DNA of 64,000 nucleotides from Truepera sp. (GTDB lineage Bacteria; Deinococcota; Deinococci; Deinococcales; Trueperaceae), in the NCBI GenBank assembly GCA_032027045.1, contig JAVSMU010000001.1, forward strand, positions 2,058,039 to 2,122,038, written 5' to 3'. The position numbers were made by a program, and so were the translations under genes. A model generated the notes under the pieces. The model was not told the origin of the DNA. It saw nothing but the letters and a program-made list of their open reading frames with translations, and did not search any database. This document shows, piece after piece, positions 8,453-18,571 of this stretch. Position 1 is the stretch's first letter; each line of letters begins with the position of its first letter.

Positions 8453-9565
8453 TCACGGTTGGTCGGCTTGCGCGGCGCGCTCGCTCAAGGCGGTGCTCAG
8501 GCGCATGAGCCTGAGGTAGTCGGCAAGGACGCGGTAATCGCTGACCTTGAGGCCGTCGACGAACACGGTGGGTGTGCCCGTGAGGCGGAGGTCTTGCGCC
8601 GCGCTGCGGTAAGCCTCCTCGATCTTCGCTCCTTGCTCACCCCCGCGAATGCAGGCGGCGAGGTTCTCCGAGGGGAGCTCGAGGTCGTCGGCCACCGTCA
8701 CGAAGGTGGCGATCGGGTCGGGCAGCTTGGCCCAGGTCTGCTGCTCATCGAACAACGCGGCCTGGTAGGCCCAGAAGGCGTCCTCGCCCGCCTGATGCCC
8801 GCTGGCCTGCGCGACCTCGTCCGATACGCACTCGGTAGCCTCAGCGGCCGCCACGGCGTTCGGGTGGATGCTCTTGAGCGGGAAGTGGTGAAACTCGAAG
8901 CGCACGTCTCCGCGGGGGAGGAGTTCGTCGATCACGATGGGCATGCCGAGGCTTTCGAACTGGGCGCAGAACGGGCACTGCAGGTCGGTGAAGAGGCGCA
9001 CGACGTGCGTGGCGTCGGCGGGCCCCAGCGCGTGAGCGGCCGGTCCGAACCGCGAGCTCTCTATGAGTTGCGGCACGAAGCGCACGCTGACGGCGTCCGG
9101 CCCGGCCGTCGCGGGCGCCGCCTCGCCGCCGGACGGTTCCGGCTCGGCAGGAGCCGTGATGTCGACGTACATGAGGTACTCCATGACCTCCAACGCGACC
9201 TCGCCGCCGCCGACCAGCTCCGAGGCGCGGGTACGGAAGAAGTCCGCCACGGGCGCGGCGATGCCTGCGCCGTAGCCGCTGGCGGCGCCGATGAGGTCGC
9301 CGAGGAAGCGGATGTTGGCGTCGCTCAGCGCGCCGGAGCCGGTGATTCCCACCGCGACGTCGCCCTGCGCCTCTATCTCGAAGTTGAAACCGCTCGCAAC
9401 GAGGTAGCCGCCGTCCGTGGGGGCGGGGGAATACTCGACGAGCGCGTCGAGCAGGCTCTGCGGCGAGTCGCCGAGCTGGGCCCGGGCGGCCCCGGGCGCC
9501 AGAGCGATGAGCGTAGCAATGAACGCCGCTGCGATATGACGGGTGACTTGCCTTGGGGAGTGCAT
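8453..9565 (-). CDS. Secreted DsbA-like thioredoxin-fold protein
   Basis: Predicted exported thiol:disulphide oxidoreductase. A Sec signal peptide covers residues 1-29 (AAAFIATLIALAPGAARAQ). Residues 30-160 form a domain I do not recognise. From about 185 onward there is a DsbA/thioredoxin_4 fold with the active-site CPFC at 197-200 (DLQCPFCAQF), HHFPLKSIHPNA in the middle, and the cis-Pro loop TGTPTVFVDG near the C-terminus. Two further Cys lie in TECV and AACIRG. The closest known layout is the DsbA/BdbD group that oxidises exported proteins. It stands alone on this strand, with the GTPase gene divergent. Confidence 0.85.
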   Translation of the reverse strand: MHSPRQVTRHIAAAFIATLIALAPGAARAQLGDSPQSLLDALVEYSPAPTDGGYLVASGFNFEIEAQGDVAVGITGSGALSDANIRFLGDLIGAASGYGAGIAAPVADFFRTRASELVGGGEVALEVMEYLMYVDITAPAEPEPSGGEAAPATAGPDAVSVRFVPQLIESSRFGPAAHALGPADATHVVRLFTDLQCPFCAQFESLGMPIVIDELLPRGDVRFEFHHFPLKSIHPNAVAAAEATECVSDEVAQASGHQAGEDAFWAYQAALFDEQQTWAKLPDPIATFVTVADDLELPSENLAACIRGGEQGAKIEEAYRSAAQDLRLTGTPTVFVDGLKVSDYRVLADYLRLMRLSTALSERAAQADQP

Positions 9566-9761
9566 TCGAACATCTCCATATCACGCCGCGGCCGGCGGCT
9601 TGGTGGTCGTCTGGGTTGCACGCGACGATCCGCGCCTTCGGCTAGTAGCTCCGGCGCCTTGCCCAAGTGTAAGTTAGCGGGCCCCCGCACGGGTCGTGGC
9701 GGGCTTTCCACCGGGCCCGGCTGCCCGGGAATCGCGTCGGCTACGTGGTATCTTGCCTGCG

Positions 9762-11489
9762 ATGCTCGACCTTCCGACCGGCCTGAGCGACCTCGTGGCA
9801 CGTGAGCGTGGAGCCGCTACCGACCTCCTCATCCTGCTCGCCAAGCTCGAGGCCGACCCGCAGTACGTCGCCGACGTACGCACCGCCATCGACGACCTCG
9901 ACGGCATCTTCTTGCTGGTCGTGGCCGGCGAGTTCAACGCCGGCAAGTCGAGTCTCGTGAACGCGCTCCTCGGCGAGCGCGTCATGCCCGAGGGCGTGAC
10001 CCCCACCACCGACCGCGTGACCGTCATCACTCATGGCGAGGAGATCACCGAGGTGGAGGACGGCCACGACCTCGTTCGACGCACCTACCCGAGCGAGCTG
10101 CTGGGCACCGTGGCGTTCGTGGACACCCCCGGCACCAACGCCATCGTGGAGCGCCACCAGCTGCTCACCGAACGCTTCGTGCCGCGCGCCGACCTCGTGC
10201 TCTTCGTCACGAGCGCCGACCGCCCGTTCACGCAGAGCGAGCGCGAGTTCCTCGAGCTCATAGAGTCGTGGGGCAAGAAGGTCCTGATGGTCGTGAACAA
10301 GATCGACATCTTGGCCACGCCCGCGGAGCGGACCGCCGTGCTCGACTTCGTCACCGAGCACGCTCGCGAGACGCTGGGCACCACCCCCGAAGTGTTCGGC
10401 GTGAGCGCCCGCCAGGCTTTCGAGGCGCGGCGCTCCGGCGACGATGCGGCTCTGGCGGCGACCGGCCTGCCCGAGCTGGAGGCGGCCATCCGCCAGCGCC
10501 TCGGCGCCGACCGCCTGAAACTGAAGCTCCTCACGCCGCTGGGCGTGGCCAAACGCACGGCGGAGCACTACGCCGAGGTGCTCGAGAACCGCCTCGGGCT
10601 GCTGACCGAGGACAGCGCCACCCTCGCCGAGGTCGAGCGGCAACGCGCCCACTTCGAGAGTGAGCTGAAGAAGGACCTCAAGCTTCACGTAGACGCCATC
10701 AATTCGGTGCTCGAGAGCGTCGAGAAGCGGGGCGAGGAGTTCTTCGACGACACCATCCGCTGGCGCCGCATCGCCAAGCTCATGAACACCCAGAAGGTGA
10801 AGGAGGAGTTCGAGGCCGACGTGGTGAAGAGCGCGGAGGCCGAGATCGACAAGGGTCTGGGCGAGTTGGTCGACTGGTTCATCGGACGCAACCTGCAGTT
10901 GTGGGAGGACGTCATGAGCTTCCTCAACGAGAAGCGGGCGTCCGAACAAGACCGCATCATCGGCGAGGTAGGCGGGCGCTTCCAGTACGACCGTCAGGCG
11001 CTGCTTCGCGGTATGCGCGAGCAGCTCGGATCGGGCTTGATGGAGTACGACGCGCCCACCGAGGCGAGGCAGCTCGCCGATCGCCTGCAGGGCGCCGTGA
11101 TCCAGACGGGCCTGCTCGAGGTGGGCGGCCTGGGGCTAAGTGCCGCGATGCTGGCCATCATGACGGGTGCGGCTCTCGACATCACCGGGTTGGCGGTCGG
11201 GCTCACCGTCATGGGCCTCGGGCTCCTCGTCTTCCCCCGCCAACGCGCGCGCGCCAAGCGCGACCTACGCGCCAAGATGAGCGAGCTTCAGGCGGCCTTG
11301 GAGGAGGGGGTGAGCAAGCAGTTCGCCCTCGAACTCGCGCGCTCACAGGAGAAGCTCACGGCGGCCATCAGCCCCTACACGCGCTTCGTGGGGGCCGAAC
11401 TCGCGCGGCTGCACGAGCTGCAAGCCGAGCTCGAGGCCATCACGAGTCGCCTGAGTAAGCTGCGGCGCGAGGTCGAGACGACCGCGTAG
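9762..11489 (+). CDS. Bacterial dynamin-like GTPase
   Basis: Large GTPase of the dynamin family (575 aa) that probably remodels or protects membranes. G motifs from this start: G1 GEFNAGKSS (56-64), G2 Thr in PTT (about 81-83), G3 DTPG (121-124), G4 NKID (179-182). A long helical region follows (about 290-440), then a hydrophobic hairpin-like stretch (VGGLGLSAAMLAIMTG and the next 25 residues, about 450-490), which suits the membrane paddle of bacterial dynamin-like proteins. A C-terminal coiled coil closes it. The ATG at 9762 is used because the 22 residues upstream are low-complexity. No partner dynamin gene lies adjacent. Confidence 0.88.
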   Translation: MLDLPTGLSDLVARERGAATDLLILLAKLEADPQYVADVRTAIDDLDGIFLLVVAGEFNAGKSSLVNALLGERVMPEGVTPTTDRVTVITHGEEITEVEDGHDLVRRTYPSELLGTVAFVDTPGTNAIVERHQLLTERFVPRADLVLFVTSADRPFTQSEREFLELIESWGKKVLMVVNKIDILATPAERTAVLDFVTEHARETLGTTPEVFGVSARQAFEARRSGDDAALAATGLPELEAAIRQRLGADRLKLKLLTPLGVAKRTAEHYAEVLENRLGLLTEDSATLAEVERQRAHFESELKKDLKLHVDAINSVLESVEKRGEEFFDDTIRWRRIAKLMNTQKVKEEFEADVVKSAEAEIDKGLGELVDWFIGRNLQLWEDVMSFLNEKRASEQDRIIGEVGGRFQYDRQALLRGMREQLGSGLMEYDAPTEARQLADRLQGAVIQTGLLEVGGLGLSAAMLAIMTGAALDITGLAVGLTVMGLGLLVFPRQRARAKRDLRAKMSELQAALEEGVSKQFALELARSQEKLTAAISPYTRFVGAELARLHELQAELEAITSRLSKLRREVETTA

Positions 11490-11505
11490 CGTTAGACTCC
11501 TCGCC

Positions 11506-12372
11506 ATGACCGATCCCAGACCGGCCCGCGTCGCGTACCAAGGCGTTCCAGGCGCCTTCAGTGAGGAGGCCGCCCTCGGCTTCGCCCCCGGGGGGCAGGC
11601 CGTCGGGTTCCCCACTTTCGAGGAGGCGTTCGCGGCGGCCGCCGACGGTACCTGCGATTACGCCTGCTTGCCCGTGGAGAACAGCCTCGCGGGTTCCATC
11701 AACCAGACCTACGACCTCCTGACCGACTCGGTCATGAACGTCGTGGGGGAGCGCATAGTGCGCGTGCACCACAACCTCCTCGTGAAGCCCGGGGTGAAGC
11801 TCGAGGAAGTCCGCCGCGTGTACAGCCACCCGCAGGCGCTGGCCCAATGCATGGGCTTCATCCGGAAGCACGGCCTCGAGGCCGTGACCGACTTCGACAC
11901 CGCGGGCGCGGCCAAGCTCCTCGCCGAGAACGGCGGGGAGGGGAAGGCCGCCATCGCCAGCCTGCGCGCGGCGCAGGAGTACGGCCTCGAAGTGGTGGCC
12001 GAGAAGATCGAGGACCTACCCTTCAACTTCACGCGCTTCTTCGTGCTCGGTTACGCCGACGCCAGGGCGAAGAGCGCCAGACCGCCCGGCGACGAGACGC
12101 GTTACAAGACGAGCCTGGTGGTCGCCACGCGGCACCGGCCCGGCGACCTGGTCACGTGCCTCGAGGTCTTCCCGCTGCACGAGATCAACATGACGAAGCT
12201 GGAATCGCGGCCCAGGCGCGACAAGCCGTGGAGCTACCTCTTCTACATCGACATCGACGGCCACATCGAGGAGCCGAACGTGGCGGCGGCGATGGCCGAC
12301 CTCATGCGGCGGGCCGCGTTCGTCAAGTACCTGGGCAGCTACGCCGCGGCCGACCCGGTGGAAGTGAGTTGA
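11506..12372 (+). CDS. pheA: Prephenate dehydratase
   Basis: Converts prephenate to phenylpyruvate in phenylalanine synthesis. The catalytic domain (about residues 5-185) contains VAYQGVPGAFSE, LPVENSLAGSINQTYDLL and the NFTRFFVLG segment with the catalytic Thr-Arg-Phe. The C-terminal ACT domain (about 200-285) has the LESRP motif used for Phe feedback binding (NMTKLESRPRRDKPWSYLFYID). No chorismate mutase domain is fused. The stop overlaps the ATG of the S4 gene (TGATG). Confidence 0.95.
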   Translation: MTDPRPARVAYQGVPGAFSEEAALGFAPGGQAVGFPTFEEAFAAAADGTCDYACLPVENSLAGSINQTYDLLTDSVMNVVGERIVRVHHNLLVKPGVKLEEVRRVYSHPQALAQCMGFIRKHGLEAVTDFDTAGAAKLLAENGGEGKAAIASLRAAQEYGLEVVAEKIEDLPFNFTRFFVLGYADARAKSARPPGDETRYKTSLVVATRHRPGDLVTCLEVFPLHEINMTKLESRPRRDKPWSYLFYIDIDGHIEEPNVAAAMADLMRRAAFVKYLGSYAAADPVEVS

Positions 12373-12686
12373 TGGGCAATACCGGTGACCCGGGGCCGGA
12401 GCGCGACCCGGGGCCGGAGCGCGAAGCGAGGCCCGATCTCGAACCGGGGCCGAGCCCAGAACGAGGCGGCCCAGCAGAGGCCCCCTCCCTGCGCCTCGAC
12501 GACGCCCTCAAGTTCTTCGGCGTGGCCACCACGGGCGGGCAGGCCAAACACCTCATCCAGCGGGGCGAGGTGCGGGTGAACGGCGTGGTGGAGACGCGCC
12601 GCAAGCACCGGTTGGTGGCCGGGGACAGCGTGATGGTGGGCGCCGAGGCCTTCGTGATCGAGTTCGAACCCACCCCGGAAAGCTGA
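12372..12686 (+). CDS. S4-domain RNA-binding protein (YbcJ-like)
   Basis: 104 residues. The C-terminal 65 form an S4-like RNA-binding domain: LRLDDALKFFGVATTGGQAKHLIQRGEVRVNG and then RRKHRLVAGDSV, the pattern of the YbcJ/YaaA small S4 proteins. The N-terminal 35 residues are low-complexity (Pro, Gly, Glu, Arg) and are encoded in part by two perfect 18-bp tandem copies at 12387-12422. The ATG overlaps the pheA stop by one base, so the two are translationally coupled. Its RNA target is unknown; members of the family are thought to bind rRNA or stalled ribosomes. Confidence 0.8.
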   Translation: MGNTGDPGPERDPGPEREARPDLEPGPSPERGGPAEAPSLRLDDALKFFGVATTGGQAKHLIQRGEVRVNGVVETRRKHRLVAGDSVMVGAEAFVIEFEPTPES

Positions 12687-12717
12687 CCCACCCGCGTGGG
12701 CAGTTTCGGCGCGGGCT

Positions 12718-12775
12718 CTCGCACCGCGACCACCGCGGGCACCGCGGGCACCGCGAGCACCGCGAGCACCGTAGG
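12718..12775. repeat. Short GC-rich tandem repeat (9-bp unit)
   Basis: Between the S4 gene and the convergent Uma2-like gene a 9-base motif close to CACCGCGGG recurs about five times in a row with A/G variation. The stretch holds no gene I can support. It may be replication slippage or a weak convergent terminator region. Confidence 0.6.
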
Positions 12776-12811
12776 CGCCGGGAACCGCCCGGCCCACCCG
12801 CGCAAGGAGGT

Positions 12812-13555
12812 TCAGCCCGTCTCCAACGCCAACGCCGTCACTCCCGGCAACGAACTCAACGGCACCTCCTCTCCTGGGTACCAGAGCGTGCGCGACCTGA
12901 AGCTACCGGACCACGGCGCCCGGTAGGCCTCCGTCCAACCCCGGTGCAGGTCGAGGAGCCACACCTCGCGTACGCCCGCCCGGGCGTACGCGGCCAAGCG
13001 CGGCGTGACGGCTCCCTCCGTTCGCGAGCGACCCCCGGCGTTACGGCCGGCAATGGCCAGCTCCACGGCGAGGACCACGCCCTCGGACCCGAGGCTCTCG
13101 CCTGCCAACGCTCGCTCACGCGGCTGGCCAAGTGCCTCGGGCTCTTCGAGCCAACGGGCAGGTGTTGCCAGCACCGCGATCTCGGGCCTGAGCAGGTCTT
13201 CTGGGCCGAGCCCGAGGAGCGGCCGCTTGATTGCCTCCGCGGGTGGCCGGTACGCCGCCCCGCTGCTGCGGGACGGCGACCACGGGCCGAGCGCCGCCGC
13301 CAGCCGAGCATGGAGGCCGAGCACCGCGGCCGCCTGCGCGGGCAGCAGCCGCGGCAGGAAGACCACTCTTCCGCCCAGCAGCTCGGCCCTGCCCGCGTCG
13401 GCCACGGCGCCCGAGCGCAGGTGCGCCAGGAACCCGGCCGCGGCAAGGAGGCGGGGCTGCGGCTCGTTACCGCTAGCCCGCGCCGCGCCGCCCCTGTGCC
13501 TGCGACCACCGCGGCCGAACATGATCTTTGGCGTGCCACCCGGGTCGACCGACAT
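12812..13555 (-). CDS. Uma2-like (DUF820) restriction-endonuclease-fold protein
   Basis: 247 residues. The C-terminal half follows the Uma2/DUF820 pattern, a PD-(D/E)XK nuclease-fold family: LRPEIAVLATP, VVLAVELAIAG, then RLAAYARAGVREVWLLDLHRGWTEAYRAP and a closing VPLSSLPGV segment. The N-terminal half is divergent, and the usual Lys after the acidic pair is replaced (GRSRTEGAVTPRLAAYA), so catalytic activity is uncertain. Uma2 genes are common in Deinococcota and cyanobacteria with no settled function. It is convergent with the S4 gene and divergent from carB. Confidence 0.65.
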   Translation of the reverse strand: MSVDPGGTPKIMFGRGGRRHRGGAARASGNEPQPRLLAAAGFLAHLRSGAVADAGRAELLGGRVVFLPRLLPAQAAAVLGLHARLAAALGPWSPSRSSGAAYRPPAEAIKRPLLGLGPEDLLRPEIAVLATPARWLEEPEALGQPRERALAGESLGSEGVVLAVELAIAGRNAGGRSRTEGAVTPRLAAYARAGVREVWLLDLHRGWTEAYRAPWSGSFRSRTLWYPGEEVPLSSLPGVTALALETG

Positions 13556-13700
13556 GCCATCAATATGCGCGGGCCCGCAACTTCATGCGCTCGCTGGCCC
13601 GGCAGACGCTTAGCACCCCTGGGTCGGCGCCGCCCGCGTCGGGGCGCTAGCGCCAACTGAGTGCTAGACTCGCGCTTTGGTGGTTGCGAGGCCCTGACAA

Positions 13701-16787
<3,087 letters not shown>

Positions 16788-16827
16788 GATCGCCGAAATC
16801 AACGCTGGCCGGCCCAAGTCGGCCGCT

Positions 16828-18459
16828 TCAGGCCTCTATGCTCTCGTCCACGCCGCCGTCGGCGACGTCCTGATCAGGGTCCTTGGCCGCTACGTCGGGC
16901 GTAACGTCGACCTCGTCGTCCAGGCCGGTCAGTCGCTCGTGTTTGCGATTCGGCAGGTGTTGCCTCAACGACTCGGCGTAGGCGGAGAGGTTCCCGAGCG
17001 CGTCGGCCACGCGCATGCGTAGGAGGAACTCGCCCTGGTCGACGCGGGCCACCAGGTGAAACGGGGCCTCCGCGAGCCGTTCGAGGATGCGCAACACGCC
17101 CTCGCGGCTCATGTCGGCGTCGGCGGCGAGCTCCTCCAGGAGGAACACGGTCGGCGCCCGCAGGTTCGCCAACCGCGTGAGGACCCTCGAGGTGGCGCCA
17201 CGCTCGGCGACGCGCTCGGAGACGCTGTTCTCGAACCTCTCCAGGCCGACCTCGAAGAGGCCGTCATGCTCGAAGTACGACTCGAGGTCGATGGGGCTCA
17301 GCGGCACGGTGCCGTGCAGCACGCGCAGGCGATCGAGGGCGGCCCAGCTCCAGAGCGTGGCTCGCGCCAGTTCGGCGGGGCTGGTGAGACGCAGGAGGTC
17401 GTGATGGTCCCCGATCACCGCCAAGTACCGGGCGCTCGAGCCGCGCCGCTTCGCTAACAGGGCGGCCCAGTCGAGCCGCTCCCCAGCGGGCAGCAACTGC
17501 GCGTGGACCTGGTACTTCCTGCGCCCCATGTCGGCGACTATGGTCATCTGCCCACCGCCGAGCGGTTCCAGTCTGAAACCCAGAGGCTCGAGCACGCGAC
17601 GCAACCTCTGCGCCAGGTCGACGACGCGCAGGTCGGAGCCCTCGTTGTCGGCGCCGCGGTCCGGCCGCGGTTGCGGTGCCGGAACGCGCCGCTCGTGAAC
17701 GTGGCCGCCTTGCGCCGGCCGGTCCTGTGCCGCTTCTTTGCCGGCGCTGGCCGCGAAGTCCTGCCAGATGCCCGTGCCGCGGTTCCCGGACCACAGCGGC
17801 GGTTGCTCGCCGCCCCGGCCGCCACTCTCCTGCGCATGCGCTTCGGCTTCAGCCGCCTGGCCGCCGCGTGGCACACCGGCGGCGGTTTCCACCAACTCGG
17901 CGACCTGATCGACGCTCTCCGCGGCGATGCGTGCCGGCGTGCTCGCCGCCGGCTCCTCCGCCGCGCCTTCGGGCGCCGCGTCATCGCCCTTCCTGGCGCT
18001 CTGCCAGCGTCCGTTACGGAACTCGAAGCGGGGGTCCGCCTCCAGGTACTCACCGACGTCGAGCCCGGCGGCCAGGGTCGGGAAGAGGACGTGCACCTCC
18101 GCCTCGGTGGCGGCCACCCCGGCAGACGCAAACTCGTCGAGCATGGCGGCGACCGCAGCCGGTCGTGAGTCGGCGGCGCGCTTGGCTTTGGTGATGACGT
18201 CGAAGCCGAAACGGTTGTCGCCCAGCGGGGTCACGTGGAGCTCGTCGTTGACTTCCAGCTGGTGAGCGCCGAAGAGGTCGCCCAGCCCGGCGAGGACTCG
18301 AGGTGCGGTCAGCTCGAGTTCGTACTCCGCGCCCGTCTCGTTGTCGACCGCCACGATCGGGCCCTGTTCGGGGAACAACTGAAGCATGGCCAGCGGCAGG
18401 GTCATGGTCCCGCTCTTCAGGCAAACGCGTGTGAGCGGGTATCTGTATGCCTGTGCCAT
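16828..18459 (-). CDS. Large unrecognised protein, DNA-binding-like N-terminus
   Basis: 543 residues with no signal peptide or membrane span. The N-terminal 100 residues (YRYPLTRVCLKSGTMTLPL ... GLGDLFGAHQLEVNDELHV ... DNRFGFDVI) look like a small beta-barrel of the AbrB/B3 pseudobarrel kind, but this is only a pattern impression. Residues about 150-270 are Ala/Glu/Gly-rich linker. The C-terminal 270 residues are a compact alpha/beta region with VVDLAQRLRRVLEPLG, KYQVHAQLLPAGERLDW and a final helical part resembling a winged helix (LEELAADADMSREGVLRILERL). The start is the ATG at 18459 with GGGAG 7 bases upstream. I cannot name a function. Confidence 0.7.
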   Translation of the reverse strand: MAQAYRYPLTRVCLKSGTMTLPLAMLQLFPEQGPIVAVDNETGAEYELELTAPRVLAGLGDLFGAHQLEVNDELHVTPLGDNRFGFDVITKAKRAADSRPAAVAAMLDEFASAGVAATEAEVHVLFPTLAAGLDVGEYLEADPRFEFRNGRWQSARKGDDAAPEGAAEEPAASTPARIAAESVDQVAELVETAAGVPRGGQAAEAEAHAQESGGRGGEQPPLWSGNRGTGIWQDFAASAGKEAAQDRPAQGGHVHERRVPAPQPRPDRGADNEGSDLRVVDLAQRLRRVLEPLGFRLEPLGGGQMTIVADMGRRKYQVHAQLLPAGERLDWAALLAKRRGSSARYLAVIGDHHDLLRLTSPAELARATLWSWAALDRLRVLHGTVPLSPIDLESYFEHDGLFEVGLERFENSVSERVAERGATSRVLTRLANLRAPTVFLLEELAADADMSREGVLRILERLAEAPFHLVARVDQGEFLLRMRVADALGNLSAYAESLRQHLPNRKHERLTGLDDEVDVTPDVAAKDPDQDVADGGVDESIEA

Positions 18460-18571
18460 GCGGTATCTCCCTGTCATCACGTGCGTGTGGTCGCTGGGCC
18501 GAGGGCTCGACGACGGGGCGCGGGGCTCTTCGGCGGTTGGCGAAGTCTACCAGACGAAACCGGGGTGGACC

